64,000 nt of DNA from Rhizohabitans arisaemae (GCF_025996515.1 NZ_BLRH01000034.1:1302001-1366000); one strand, 5' to 3'; counted from the first letter of the stretch, positions 51,390 through 60,657 are shown. Made by a program: numbers and translations. The notes: a model not told the origin generated them from the letters alone.

Positions 51390-51523
51390 CCCGTCCGTCG
51401 ACGGCCGTGGGCGACCAGACTCCGCGCCGCCCCGGCCACGGCCGACGCGCCGCGGGCCTGCCCGGGAGCCGGGCAGCCATCAGCGTGCCCCCGCCGTAGG
51501 GGCACCGATCTAAGGAGCACACC

Positions 51524-51670
51524 GTGAACGCAACCGTCGACACCGCCGAGACCCACACCGCGGCGGCCGACTTCACCCTCGAGGCCGTCTCCGACCTCGA
51601 CCTCGCCACGTCCGAGCACGCCCAGGCGCTGAACTGCAGCGCCCACGGCGGCTGCTTCGGCTGCCTGTAA
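51524..51670 (+). CDS. RiPP precursor peptide of the MNIO cluster
   Basis: A 48-residue peptide. It starts at GTG with AGGAG 6 bases upstream. Its leader is acidic and helical (FTLEAVSDLDLATSEHAQAL) and the C-terminal core is NCSAHGGCFGCL, with three cysteines, two glycine turns and one histidine. All cysteines are in the last 12 residues, as in other MNIO substrates, where Cys becomes oxazolone/thioamide, thiooxazole-like or shortened residues. The gene is last in the cluster and is followed directly by a strong terminator. No exporter or protease gene is adjacent. It is too short for routine gene finders and may be unannotated. Confidence 0.75.
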   Translation: MNATVDTAETHTAAADFTLEAVSDLDLATSEHAQALNCSAHGGCFGCL

Positions 51671-51678
51671 TCGCGGGC

Positions 51679-51718
51679 GCGCGTGGGGCGGGGCCGGATC
51701 CGTCCCCGTCCCACGCGC
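51679..51718 (+). terminator. Terminator after the precursor gene
   Basis: A 9-base outer stem (GCGCGTGGG and CCCACGCGC) continues, after a mismatch, into a CGGGG/CCCCG inner stem. It starts 9 bases after the precursor stop. It can also end the minus-strand gpgS transcript from the other side. Confidence 0.8.
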
Positions 51719-51813
51719 GGTCGGCCGGCGGCGGCATCGGTGCCTCTCGGCGAGGCCGAAGCCGAGGAGTACACCCCGTCTTGGCGGGCCGGGAAGACGG
51801 TGCACGGCCGGGG

Positions 51814-52758
51814 TCAGCCGCCGATGACGTCCCGCATGGGGGGACGCTCGTCCACCCCCACGTGCCGGATGACCACGTCGTGGCCGGCCGTGGTCCGCTG
51901 GAACTGGGCGAGGGTCGGGGCGGGGGCGTGCCGCGGGGTGAACTTGCCGTACCGCTCCAGCCGGGACCACGCGGTGTGCAGGATCTGCCCGGCCATCCCG
52001 CCGAGCGCGTCGGTGGACTGGTGCGAGTGGATCCGCTCGCCCAGGTCGACCTGGGCGAGGGAGTTGAGGCCGGTGAGCTCCAGCAGGTCGATCAGGAGGG
52101 CGAGCTCCACGCCGTAGCCGGTGACGAACGGCACGCGTTCCAGGACGTCCCGCCGGCCGGCGTACTCCCCCGACAGCGGCTGCACGAACCCGGCCAGGCT
52201 CGGCCAGTGCAGGTTGAGCAGCGGACGGGCGACGAGTTCGGTGACGCGCCCGCCCTGCGCCGCGTACGCCGTACCGGAATCGGCGATGTAGGGCCGGTCG
52301 TAGGAGCCCTTGACGTAGACCACGGAAGGGTCGGTGAGCAGCGGGCCGAGGAGCCCGGTGACGAAGGTGGGGGTGAAGTTGCGCAGGTCGGAGTCGATGA
52401 AGACGATCAGGTCGCCCGCCGTGACGGCGAGCGACTTCCACAGCGCCTCGCCTTTGCCGTGCAACGGCGCCAGCCCGGGCAGGACGTCGTCCTGGGCGAC
52501 GACCCGGGCACCGGCCCGGGCCGCGACCTCGGCGGTGTCGTCGACCGAGCGGGAGTCGACCACGACCAGCTCGTCGACGAGCCCGTCCAGGTGCCGCCGG
52601 ATGAGTGAGACGATCTCACCGACGGTCTCCCGCTCGTCCTTGGCCGGCAGAACCACGCTGATCGTCGTCTCGGACTTGGCGGCCAGGAGCTTCTCCAGCG
52701 GCCAGTCTGCCGCCGCGGAGGTCCTGAACCGCAGCCACTCCCTTACCTCAGGCAGCAC
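51814..52758 (-). CDS. gpgS: Glucosyl-3-phosphoglycerate synthase
   Basis: A 314-residue GT-A (GT81) glycosyltransferase. The nucleotide-metal motif is FIDSDLRNF. The opening ISVVLPAKDERETVGEIV, the loop LHGKGEALWKS and the acceptor region PLSGEYAGRRDVLE, followed by GYGVELALLID, match GpgS. It transfers glucose to 3-phosphoglycerate, the first step toward glucosylglycerate and, in some actinobacteria, methylglucose lipopolysaccharides. The GTG at 52758 has a GAGGTAGGG site. It is located just downstream of the RamB gene on the same strand but 42 bases apart; no dedicated phosphatase (gpgP) is next to it. Confidence 0.9.
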   Translation of the reverse strand: MLPEVREWLRFRTSAAADWPLEKLLAAKSETTISVVLPAKDERETVGEIVSLIRRHLDGLVDELVVVDSRSVDDTAEVAARAGARVVAQDDVLPGLAPLHGKGEALWKSLAVTAGDLIVFIDSDLRNFTPTFVTGLLGPLLTDPSVVYVKGSYDRPYIADSGTAYAAQGGRVTELVARPLLNLHWPSLAGFVQPLSGEYAGRRDVLERVPFVTGYGVELALLIDLLELTGLNSLAQVDLGERIHSHQSTDALGGMAGQILHTAWSRLERYGKFTPRHAPAPTLAQFQRTTAGHDVVIRHVGVDERPPMRDVIGG

Positions 52759-52800
52759 GCGCCCTACCTCTCGCCGTCACGCTTCCACGCTATTCCACCG

Positions 52801-54288
52801 TCAGGCGGGCGAATGACGCTCCAGGAACCCGTAGACGTCGGCTTCGTCCACCCCGGGGAAGGTCCCGGGGGGCAGCGCGGCCAGCACGTGGGAGTTGGCG
52901 CGGGCCGACGGCCAGGCGTACCCCTCCCAGCGTTTCGCCAGGTCGGCGGGGGGACGGCGGCAGCACTCCTCGGACGGGCAGCGGGACTTGGTGCGGTTCG
53001 TCGTCTCCCGCCCGCGGAACCAGCGCGACTCCTTGAACGGCACCCCGAGGGTGATCGCGAAGTCCCGTTCCCGGGAGGGGTCGACGTGGGCGACGCAGAA
53101 ATAGGTGCCGGTGGGCGAATCGGAGTACTGGTGGTGCACGGAGAACCGGTCCGGTGAGCGGAAGACCTGCCGACCGGACCAGTACTGGCAGAGCCGCTGG
53201 CCCTCGATCGCACCCTGCTCGTCGGCGGGGAAGACCACCCCGTCGTTCTCGTACGCCTTGTAGATGATCCCGCCCGCGTCGTTGCGCACGAAGTGACAGG
53301 TGAGGCCCAGGTGGTGGGTGGCGAGGTTGGTGAACCGGTGGGCCGCCATCTCGTAGGAGACGGCGAAGACGTCCCGCAGGTCCTCCACGGACAGCGCCCG
53401 CTCCGCCTTGGCTTCCAGCAGATACGGTACGGCCGCCGCCTCCGGAACCAGGATGGCCGCCGCGAAGTAGTTGGCCTCGACCCGCTGGCGGAGGAAGTCG
53501 GCGAAGTCCCGGGGTTTGGCGTGGTCGAGGATGATGTGGCCCAAGGTCTGGAGCAGGATGGTCCGCGGGGTGTGCATCCCCAACTGTTCGCGTTTGAGGT
53601 AGATACGGCGGTTGCGTAGGTCGGTGATCGACCGTACGGACCTCGGCAGGTCCTGCACCGTCTCCAGGCTGAACCCCAGGTGGGCGGCGAGCGCCAGCAC
53701 GGTGCTCTGGGAGAGCGCGCCCGAGCGGTAGCCGACCGCCGCGAGGGCGTCGGCGGCGACCCGTTCGATCGAGGCGAAGTAGTTGCCGCGCTCACGCATC
53801 TTCCGGCGCAGGCCCGCGTTGGCGGCCCGGGCCTCCTCGGGGGTGGCGGTCCCCCGGCTTTCCCTGGAGCGCAGCTCCCGGTAGAGGGCGAGCACGTGCT
53901 CCAGGACGTCACTGGGCACCCGTACGGACACCTTCAGGTGGGGCAGGCCGAGCGCGGCGTAGACCGGATCGCGCTGCGCCTCCTCCAGCTCCATCTCCAG
54001 CTGGGCCCGCCTGCTCGGCGCCTGGCGGCGGAGCAGCTCCTCCACGGGGACGCCGAGCGCCCCGGCCAGGGTCTTCAGCAGCGACAGCTTCGGCTCGCGT
54101 TTGCCGTTCTCCAGGAGCGAGAGCTGACTCGGCGCCCGGCCGACCCGCTCGCCGAGCTCCGACAGGGTGAACCCCCGCTTCTTGCGGAGATGCCGGAGCC
54201 GCTGACCGAACGCGATGAGATCGAGTTCACTCGCCAGGCTGAGCTCGGACGTTAAATCAGCGGATGCTTCTCCTGCAAAGGTCGCCAT
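52801..54288 (-). CDS. ramB: XRE-family regulator of acetate/glyoxylate metabolism (RamB-like)
   Basis: A 495-residue regulator. The N-terminal XRE domain is at about 27-85 (RKKRGFTLSELGERVGRAPSQLSLLENGKREP). A central short-chain fatty acyl regulator region (IrrE-like, with LGHIILDHAKPRDFADFLRQRVEANYFAAAILVP) follows. The C-terminal cysteine-rich zone includes RCPSEECCRRPP. This is the RamB plan, which represses or tunes isocitrate lyase and other acetate genes. It is divergent from aceA, with about 115 bases between starts. The ATG at 54288 is preferred over the TTG one codon before; no clear ribosome site is seen, so the mRNA may be leaderless. Confidence 0.9.
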   Translation of the reverse strand: MATFAGEASADLTSELSLASELDLIAFGQRLRHLRKKRGFTLSELGERVGRAPSQLSLLENGKREPKLSLLKTLAGALGVPVEELLRRQAPSRRAQLEMELEEAQRDPVYAALGLPHLKVSVRVPSDVLEHVLALYRELRSRESRGTATPEEARAANAGLRRKMRERGNYFASIERVAADALAAVGYRSGALSQSTVLALAAHLGFSLETVQDLPRSVRSITDLRNRRIYLKREQLGMHTPRTILLQTLGHIILDHAKPRDFADFLRQRVEANYFAAAILVPEAAAVPYLLEAKAERALSVEDLRDVFAVSYEMAAHRFTNLATHHLGLTCHFVRNDAGGIIYKAYENDGVVFPADEQGAIEGQRLCQYWSGRQVFRSPDRFSVHHQYSDSPTGTYFCVAHVDPSRERDFAITLGVPFKESRWFRGRETTNRTKSRCPSEECCRRPPADLAKRWEGYAWPSARANSHVLAALPPGTFPGVDEADVYGFLERHSPA

Positions 54289-54404
54289 CAATTGATGGTA
54301 GCGGAAATTTCGTACTTTTTCTGCATCTTGCTACCGGCTAGTAACCGGTGGTCGGGGCAGAGAATCCTCACAGGCACCCAGAGGACGACATAAGGAGTAA
54401 ACCC

Positions 54405-55688
54405 ATGCAAGATCGCCTCAAGGGAGCAATTGAGGACCTACAGCACGACTGGGACACGAATCCCCGCTGGGAGAACGTCGAGCGGACCTACAAGGCCGAG
54501 GACGTCATCAAGCTCCGGGGATCCGTTCTCGAAGAGCACACCCTCGCCCGGCTCGGCGCCGAGCGCCTGTGGAACCTCGTCAACTCCGAGGACTACGTGC
54601 ACGCCCTCGGCGCGCTCACCGGCAACCAGGCGGTCCAGCAGGTGAAGGCCGGGCTCAAAGCGATCTACCTGTCCGGCTGGCAGGTGGCCGCCGACGCCAA
54701 CCTGGGCGGCCAGACCTACCCCGACCAGAGCCTCTACCCGGCCAACTCGGTGCCCGCCGTGGTCCGCCGGATCAACAACGCGCTCCTGCGCGCCGACCAG
54801 ATCACCTGGTCCGAAGGCGACGGGAACGCCCCGCACTGGCTCGCCCCGATCGTCGCCGACGCCGAAGCCGGATTCGGCGGCGTCCTCAACGCCTTCGAAC
54901 TGATGAAGGGCATGATCGCCGCGGGTGCGGCCGGCGTCCACTGGGAAGACCAGCTCGCCTCCGAGAAGAAGTGCGGACACCTCGGTGGAAAAGTCCTCAT
55001 CCCCACCGGACAGCATGTCAAGACCCTCAACGCCGCCCGGCTCGCCGCCGACGTGGCCGACGTGCCCAGCCTGATCATCGCGCGGACCGACGCCCAGGCC
55101 GCGACCCTGATCACCAGCGACGTCGACCCGATCGACCAGGAGTTCACCACCGGTGAGCGTACGGCCGAAGGCTTCTACCGCGTGCGCAACGGAATCGACC
55201 CGTGCGTCGCCCGCGGCCTCGCCTACGCCCCCCACGCGGACCTCCTCTGGATGGAGACCTCCACGCCCGACCTGGAGATCGCCCGCGAGTTCGCCGAGAA
55301 GATCAAGGCGAGGTACCCGGACCAGCTCCTCGCCTACAACTGCTCGCCGTCCTTCAACTGGCGCAAGCACCTCGACGACTCCACGATCGCCAAGTTCCAG
55401 CGCGAACTCGGGCACATGGGGTACAAGTTCCAGTTCATCACGCTCGCCGGATTCCACTCGCTCAACTACTCGATGTTCAACCTCGCCCGCGGCTACGCCG
55501 ACGGCGGCATGACCGCCTACGTCGAGCTGCAGGAGGCCGAGTTCGCCGCCGAGGCCGCCGGCTACACCGCCACGCGCCACCAGCGCGAGGTCGGCACCGG
55601 CTACTTCGACCTGGTCAGCACCGCCATCGCGCCCGACTCCTCGACCACCGCGCTGCGCGGCTCGACCGAGGAGGAGCAGTTCCACTAA
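54405..55688 (+). CDS. aceA: Isocitrate lyase
   Basis: A 427-residue enzyme, the usual length of the short bacterial form. The catalytic signature is KKCGH at 188-192, with Cys190 as the base. Other marks are [22 protein letters not shown] near residue 88, [12 protein letters not shown], and the C-terminal region ending [14 protein letters not shown]. It splits isocitrate to succinate and glyoxylate in the glyoxylate shunt for growth on acetate or fatty acids. The ATG follows AAGGAG. It is divergent from ramB, which is its expected regulator. Malate synthase is not in the window. Confidence 0.96.
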   Translation: MQDRLKGAIEDLQHDWDTNPRWENVERTYKAEDVIKLRGSVLEEHTLARLGAERLWNLVNSEDYVHALGALTGNQAVQQVKAGLKAIYLSGWQVAADANLGGQTYPDQSLYPANSVPAVVRRINNALLRADQITWSEGDGNAPHWLAPIVADAEAGFGGVLNAFELMKGMIAAGAAGVHWEDQLASEKKCGHLGGKVLIPTGQHVKTLNAARLAADVADVPSLIIARTDAQAATLITSDVDPIDQEFTTGERTAEGFYRVRNGIDPCVARGLAYAPHADLLWMETSTPDLEIAREFAEKIKARYPDQLLAYNCSPSFNWRKHLDDSTIAKFQRELGHMGYKFQFITLAGFHSLNYSMFNLARGYADGGMTAYVELQEAEFAAEAAGYTATRHQREVGTGYFDLVSTAIAPDSSTTALRGSTEEEQFH

Positions 55689-55697
55689 ACCCGTGAC

Positions 55698-55731
55698 CGC
55701 CGTGGTGCGCGTCGCCCCGCGCACCACGGCG
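55698..55731 (+). terminator. Terminator after aceA
   Basis: A perfect 13-base stem (CGCCGTGGTGCGC and its complement) with an 8-base loop, starting 10 bases after the stop codon. Its right arm also begins the dispersed repeat found again at about 58135. Confidence 0.8.
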
Positions 55732-55900
55732 TTCCCATGTCGCACCCCGACTTCACACGAAGCCGGTACGGCCACCAGGCGGCCGACGCGGTGCACCACG
55801 ACGCCCCTGAGCGGCCAGGCGCAGCCCGTATCAGAAAAGTCCGCAACCACCGGTACCGCGCCAGGCGGCCCGGACGAGGAACCGAGACGTCCGGCCCAAC
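55719..55900. repeat. Dispersed repeat, copy 1 (downstream of aceA)
   Basis: Several blocks match 58135-58305 in the same order: GCGCACCACGGCGT, GGCCAGGCGCAGCCCGTA, CCAGGCGGCCCGGACG, AACCGAGACGTCCGGCCC. The spacing between blocks is similar. It shows no coding character in a conserved frame, so it is a duplicated non-coding segment. Confidence 0.7.
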
Positions 55901-56334
55901 CCCCGACCGACCTGCGGGCCCAGGCAACATGTTGACAAGCATTGGAACCCAAGCGAACAGGAGTAACACCAGTAGCCTTGGTCAGTTCTTTGCCTGTCAC
56001 TTGACAACCGAACAGCATGGCCGGAGCGCTCTCCCCGACAGCCGCCGATCCGGTTCGGGACCCAAGTAGACACGGATTCCGCTGGGAGCTTCTCAAGGAG
56101 AAACCGGCAGACATAGGCATTGACTGTTCCCGCTCCGAGAACGCAATGAACATCCGGTGTAGTCGGCAGCCTCAGCAGGTGCACGAATGTCGGCGTAGGC
56201 TAGGTGTCGCGTGCTCAGGGCGCCACCGGTCCGCGGGAAGGGCGAAGCCCACCTGATGCCCATCGAACGACCCGGCCCGACCTCTTTTCCGGCCTGATGA
56301 TGCGGACGCCAGGCCAGACGGAAAGGAGGCTCTC
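55901..56334. other. Intergenic region before ankyrin protein 1
   Basis: About 430 bases. TAGGCT near 56199 could be a -10 element for the ankyrin gene; AAAGGAGG at 56321-56328 is its ribosome site. No gene was recognised here. Confidence 0.35.
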
Positions 56335-57774
56335 ATGCCTATTCACCGCCTGCCCGACAACCCCAGCATCGAACGGCTCCGCAAGCAGGCCAAGACACTC
56401 CTTCAGTATGTGAATGCGGGAGTTCCTGAGGCGCTCGGGCTCGTCACCGAGTTCCATCCTCGACCGCCGGAGACGCTCAAGCTGTCCGATGCGCAACTCG
56501 TCACCGCCCGCATGTACGGCTTTGCGAGCTGGCCCAGGCTGAAGGAACACATCGGCACCGTCGAGCGGTACTCCCGGTCGCCGCACCGGGTTGTGCCGAG
56601 CGAAGAGTTGCCGGAGGAGTTCTTGCGGCTTGCCTGCCTCACCTATGGCGCGGACTACCCGGGCCGGACCGGGGAGGCCGACCTGCTGCCGGCCCGGCAT
56701 CCGCAGCTGCCCATCGCGAACGTCTTCACGATGGCGGCCACCGGCTCGGCCGATGCGCTGGCCGATGCGCTGGCCGAAAATCCGGAGCTGGCCCGGGCAC
56801 AGGGCGGCCCCTTCGGGTGGGAACCGCTGCTGTACCTGGCCTACGCGCGTCTTCATGCTCCCGGCAGGTACGTGACAGCGGCCCGGCTCCTCCTCAAGCA
56901 CGGCGCCGATCCGAACGCCGGATTTCTGTGGGACGGGCTGACCTCGCCGTTCACCGTGCTCACCGGCGCATTCGGTGGAGGAGAGGGCGACCAGCCACCG
57001 CATCCGCAGGGCTTGGCGCTGGCCAGGCTACTGCTGGAGGCCGGAGCGGACCCCAACGACAGTCAGGCTCTCTACAACCTCGGGCTCGGCGGCTCCTTCT
57101 CCGACGACACCGCGCACCTTGAGCTGCTGCTGGAGTTCGGCCTGGGCCGCGGCGAAGGCGGACCGTGGCATGCCCGGCTGGGGCCGATGCTGCAGTCCCC
57201 GCAGCAGATGCTGCGCGACGAACTGGCCACCGCCGCGCTGCGGGGCGGCCCGCAGCGAGCCCGGCTGCTCCTGGCACACGGCGCGGAGGTGAACAGCCTT
57301 GGCGGGCATCCGACGTACGGCGGACGCACACCCTACGAGCTTGCCCTGCTGAACGGACACACCGAGGTCGTGGAGATCCTCGCCGCGGCAGGTGCCTCGG
57401 CGGTACTGGACGAGATGGAGGCGTTCACCGCCGCCTGCATGCGCGCCGACGCCGACGCGGTGGCCCGATTCGGGCCGGAACTGCTGGCGCGAGCGCTCGC
57501 CCGATCCCCCGAGCTGATCGGCAGCGCGGCTGGGCAGCGCAAGCCCGCAGCGGTGCGACTGCTCGCCGGTCTCGGCTTCGGCGTGAACCACCTGCATCGT
57601 TCCACCCCGCTGCACGTGGCGGCCTGGAACGATGACGTTGAGACGGCCAGGACACTGATCGGGCTTGGTGCCGACCACACGATCAAGGACACCGAGCACG
57701 ACTCGACCCCGCTCGGCTGGGCCGAGTTCGGCGGCAAGCACCGCGTGGCGGCGTACCTGCGAAGTCTGGAGTGA
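56335..57774 (+). CDS. Ankyrin-repeat protein 1
   Basis: A 479-residue protein. It starts with a short helical domain (RLPDNPSIERLRKQAKTLLQYVNAG, then ARMYGFASWPRLKEHI) that often precedes ankyrin arrays in actinobacteria. Ankyrin-type repeats run from about residue 125 to the end, such as AARLLLKHGADPNAG, LARLLLEAGADPND and ARLLLAHGAEVNSLGG. The last canonical one is TPLHVAAWNDDVETARTLIGLGADHTIKD. There is no signal peptide or membrane segment. Ankyrin arrays bind other proteins; the partner is unknown. The ATG follows AAAGGAGG. Confidence 0.87.
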   Translation: MPIHRLPDNPSIERLRKQAKTLLQYVNAGVPEALGLVTEFHPRPPETLKLSDAQLVTARMYGFASWPRLKEHIGTVERYSRSPHRVVPSEELPEEFLRLACLTYGADYPGRTGEADLLPARHPQLPIANVFTMAATGSADALADALAENPELARAQGGPFGWEPLLYLAYARLHAPGRYVTAARLLLKHGADPNAGFLWDGLTSPFTVLTGAFGGGEGDQPPHPQGLALARLLLEAGADPNDSQALYNLGLGGSFSDDTAHLELLLEFGLGRGEGGPWHARLGPMLQSPQQMLRDELATAALRGGPQRARLLLAHGAEVNSLGGHPTYGGRTPYELALLNGHTEVVEILAAAGASAVLDEMEAFTAACMRADADAVARFGPELLARALARSPELIGSAAGQRKPAAVRLLAGLGFGVNHLHRSTPLHVAAWNDDVETARTLIGLGADHTIKDTEHDSTPLGWAEFGGKHRVAAYLRSLE

Positions 57775-58019
57775 GAGTGGTGACCGTCCAGTACGGCGTG
57801 ACCAGCCTGGCCGTCGACGTTGGCCGACCCGACCACCGTCGGTCAGACCATCGCAGTGGGCTGCTAACCGTGCCGAAGTGACCGGTTAGCCCTACTTGCC
57901 GCCGCCGGGCGCCGGGATCGCCACCAGTCCTGCGGGGTTTCACTCAACCCTCAAGGTTGAGCTCCATTGCGGCCTCGACGAGTCACCGTGGCCACCGACA
58001 CCATCAGCGCTTCACTCAA
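57775..58019. other. Intergenic stretch
   Basis: No gene recognised. It contains the near-direct repeat TTTCACTCAACC / CTTCACTCAACC around 57940 and 58010, at the edge of the ankyrin-fragment mosaic. Confidence 0.3.
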
Positions 58020-58140
58020 CCGATCCGCGCATCCTGCGGCGTGCACTAGGCGGCCTCGGCACGCAGTCCGCCTCGGTATCGCGGCCTATGTACGGCAGAA
58101 CCGGATCGATGGGGCGTCTACCCTGGCCGTCGCGGACCCG
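58020..58140 (-). pseudogene. Fragment of an ankyrin gene related to the one at 59845
   Basis: On the minus strand this reads VRDGQGRRPIDPVLPYIGRD and then TEADC. The intact gene at 59845 has VRDDQGRRPVDLALPYAGRD followed by IEAEL. The nucleotide match runs on with shifts, so the reading frame is broken. It is a decayed partial duplicate 1.9 kb from the parent. Confidence 0.7.
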
Positions 58141-58305
58141 CGCACCACGGCGTCCCCGTGTCGCTCCCGGCTTCACTCGACCTCAGGCGCGCCACGACAC
58201 CCTGAGTGGCCAGGCGCAGCCCGTACCCGCCAAATCCCACAAGCGATCCAGACCGGCACGTCCCCAGGCGGCCCGGACGGAGAACCGAGACGTCCGGCCC
58301 CCGCT
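58135..58305. repeat. Dispersed repeat, copy 2
   Basis: The second copy of the segment found after aceA (55719-55900). It starts with the right arm of the aceA terminator (GCGCACCACGGCG) but lacks the left arm, so it was copied from there and not the reverse. It joins the ankyrin fragment on one side and a 52-base palindrome on the other. Confidence 0.65.
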
Positions 58306-58318
58306 CCCCCGGTTTCGC

Positions 58319-58370
58319 GTGATCGTTTAGCTGTCCGCACCCCACCGAGTGCGTACACCACAACGATCAC
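58319..58370. repeat. 52-base palindromic element, copy F
   Basis: It has ends GTGATCGTTT and CAACGATCAC and inner arms GTCCGCACCCC facing GAGTGCGTAC. It is 18 kb from copies A-E, which shows that the element is dispersed rather than locally duplicated only. The flank after it (CGGGG...GGGCT-GCGCC) also resembles that after copies A and D. Confidence 0.75.
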
Positions 58371-58569
58371 ACCGGCAACGCAAGGGCTGGCGCCGCCCAG
58401 ACCCGGGGCCACCGCAAGGCGCCGGAACGGCCTCCGGCGGCCCGTACCGATCTGAGTCGGCTCAGGGCCTCAACCCCGCGTCCGTCGGTACCGAGTCACC
58501 TTCCGGTACTGGCGTCGGACCCCCCAAATTCGCCCAAACGGACCGGTGTCGGCGCTACGCTGCGGTGTC
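58371..58569. promoter_or_regulatory. Upstream region of the PLP-enzyme gene
   Basis: No gene. TACGCT at 58555-58560 is a likely -10 element, placing the transcript start at or just before the GTG at 58570, so the message is probably leaderless. Confidence 0.4.
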
Positions 58570-59547
58570 GTGAAGACGCGCCTTGACACCACGCGGATCC
58601 AGGCGGCTCGCCAGGTGATCGACCCGGTTTTTCTCGACACCCCGCTGTACCGCTGCGAGGCGCTGGAAACCGAACTCGGGTGCGCGGTGAGCGTCAAGCT
58701 CGAAACGGCGAACCCCATCCGCAGCTTCAAGGCCCGCGGCACCGAGGTGATCGCGAGCCTGCTCGCCGGCGACGGCTCGCGAGCCGTGGTGTGCGCCAGC
58801 GCGGGCAACCTGGGACAGGCCCTCGCCTGGTCCGGTCGCAGCCGGGGGCTTGACGTCACCGTCGTGGCGTCCCGCTTCGCGCCCGCCACCAAGCTCGACC
58901 GCATCCGCGCGTTCGGCGCCAGGCTGGAACTGGTGGACGGCGACTTCGACCTGGCCCGCCAGCGGGCGGCGGCCATCGCGCGGTACGACGGCATCCGGCT
59001 GGTCGAGGACAGCCTGGACATCGAGACCTGTGAAGGCGCGGCGACCATCGGCCTGGAACTGGTGGACACCGTACCGTCGTTCGACGCCGTCCTGATCGCC
59101 CTCGGCGGCGGGGCTATGGCCACCGGTATCGGTCATGTGCTGAAGGCCCTGGCGCCCGGCGTCGAGGTGATCTGCGTCCAGCCGCTGGGCGCACCGGCCA
59201 TGACGCACTCGTGGCACCGGCGGAGCGTCGTCACCACCGACTCGACCGACACCATCGCCGACGGCGTCGCCGGCCGGTTCCCCATCCCGGCCGTCCTGGA
59301 CGACCTTCTCCTGGTCGCCGACGACGCCGTCCTGGTCCGGGAAGCGTCGATCATCGCCGGAATGCGGCTGCTCCTCGACCACGCCGGCCTTGTCGTCGAA
59401 CCGTCCGCCGCGCTCGGCGTCGCGGCGGTCCTCGAAGACCGTGACCGCTTCGCCGGCCGGCACGTGGTCACCATCGTGTGCGGCGGCAACGTCGACATGG
59501 ACGCCTACCACCGCTGGGTCGGTACGGCTCCCATCCCCAGGTCGTGA
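58570..59547 (+). CDS. PLP-dependent threonine/serine dehydratase-like enzyme
   Basis: A 325-residue fold-type II PLP enzyme. The PLP lysine is in RSFKARGTE. The phosphate-binding glycine loop is in LIALGGGAMATGIG, the Asn/Ser loop in ASAGNLGQALA, and the final strand is IVCGGNVDMD, where the family has Ser/Cys-GGN. It matches the threonine dehydratase/serine racemase group without a regulatory ACT domain, so it resembles the catabolic or racemase type. The substrate is probably an L-hydroxy amino acid. The GTG at 58570 is preferred over 58546 because of the -10 element in between. Neighbours give no pathway context. Confidence 0.87.
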   Translation: MKTRLDTTRIQAARQVIDPVFLDTPLYRCEALETELGCAVSVKLETANPIRSFKARGTEVIASLLAGDGSRAVVCASAGNLGQALAWSGRSRGLDVTVVASRFAPATKLDRIRAFGARLELVDGDFDLARQRAAAIARYDGIRLVEDSLDIETCEGAATIGLELVDTVPSFDAVLIALGGGAMATGIGHVLKALAPGVEVICVQPLGAPAMTHSWHRRSVVTTDSTDTIADGVAGRFPIPAVLDDLLLVADDAVLVREASIIAGMRLLLDHAGLVVEPSAALGVAAVLEDRDRFAGRHVVTIVCGGNVDMDAYHRWVGTAPIPRS

Positions 59548-59844
59548 CAACCGCTCCAAACGCCCATGAAGCAGGTGAGCAGCCCCACGTCCATGGAGGC
59601 TCCCGGCTAGGTACTGCAAGTCCCAAGCACCGTCCGGGGTCATCCCGCCCTGCCTCTCCGGGCTACCTCAGTCGTTCGCGCCGGTCTTGCCACCTACTGA
59701 AGAACCTGCGGCAGAAGACCCGGTAGCGCCCTCCTCCGTGTGTGACCGGCACGGGTTGAGCAAGGGAAGAACAAAGTCGCCTCGCCGGTACGGCTGCCGC
59801 GCCGCCGGGTCTGCGTTGAGACAGCAGGCAGAACGGCTGTCTGG
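59548..59844. other. Intergenic region between convergent genes
   Basis: About 300 bases with no recognised gene or strong hairpin. Confidence 0.3.
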
Positions 59845-60657
59845 CTACGGACGATGGGTGGCCTCGGGTTCCCGGGCGTGCAGGAGGCGGACGATCTCGG
59901 CGTGGCCGGTGCTGAGAGACCGCTCCGATCTGAGGTCGCCGTCGGCGTCGTACACCTCTGCCACGATCCGGACGTCGCCTCCCTCCGACTCCTCACGGCG
60001 AATGTCGATCCGTGCTCCCTGCGGCGCGTGCTCGGCGGCTTCGGCTCGCAGCTCCGCTTCGATGTCCCGGCCGGCGTACGGCAGAGCCAGGTCGACGGGG
60101 CGCCGGCCTTGGTCGTCGCGGACCCCGGGGTGGGCCCCGTGGTCGAGCAATGTCCTGACCACGGCCGTCGCCCCTCTCGCGGCGGCGTGGGAGAGGGCGG
60201 TACGGCCGGTGGCTCCGCCGAGGTCGGGGGCGGCGCCCCGGGCGAGCAGGGTGTTCACCACGGCCAGATGCTCGTTCGACGCCGCCCAGTGCAGGGCCGT
60301 CATCGCGCTGCCCGCCTCGTCCTCCCGGCGGTTCGGGTCGGCACCGGCGTCGAGCAGCGCGACCACCGCGTCGAGGTGCCCCCAGCATGCGGCGGCGCAG
60401 AGCGGCAGTCCTCCGCCGTCGCCCGTACCCTCCCGGTCGGGATCGGCTCCGGCCGCCAGCAGCATGCGCACGATGTCCGCGTGTCCCTGCACGGCGGCCC
60501 GGTAGAGAGCGGTGTCGCCGTCCTCGTCGGGTTCATCTGGAGACGCACCACCAGCGAGAAGCCGTTCCGCTTCCGCGTTTTCTCCAAGCGCCGCGGCTGA
60601 TACCAGTTCGTTTTCGACCACGCGGTCACTCTGCCCGAGGCCCCATCCGGACTCCAT
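59845..60657 (-). CDS. Ankyrin-repeat protein 2
   Basis: A 270-residue protein with about five ankyrin repeats from residue 15 to 200. Canonical ones are DTALYRAAVQGHADIVRMLL, then AAGADPDREG, and TALHWAASNEHLAVVNTLLA. A C-terminal strand-rich tail of about 70 residues has GGDVRIVAEVYDADGDL. It is likely an intracellular protein-binding module. The start is uncertain: ATG at 60657 lacks a clear ribosome site, and GTG at 60621 is an alternative. A decayed fragment related to the fourth repeat and following tail lies at 58020-58140. Confidence 0.82.
   Translation of the reverse strand: MESGWGLGQSDRVVENELVSAAALGENAEAERLLAGGASPDEPDEDGDTALYRAAVQGHADIVRMLLAAGADPDREGTGDGGGLPLCAAACWGHLDAVVALLDAGADPNRREDEAGSAMTALHWAASNEHLAVVNTLLARGAAPDLGGATGRTALSHAAARGATAVVRTLLDHGAHPGVRDDQGRRPVDLALPYAGRDIEAELRAEAAEHAPQGARIDIRREESEGGDVRIVAEVYDADGDLRSERSLSTGHAEIVRLLHAREPEATHRP

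Noticed and set aside
57896-58330. Plus-strand open frame across the fragment mosaic
   Set aside because: It runs across three unrelated duplicated pieces, including an antisense ankyrin fragment; no coherent protein is encoded.
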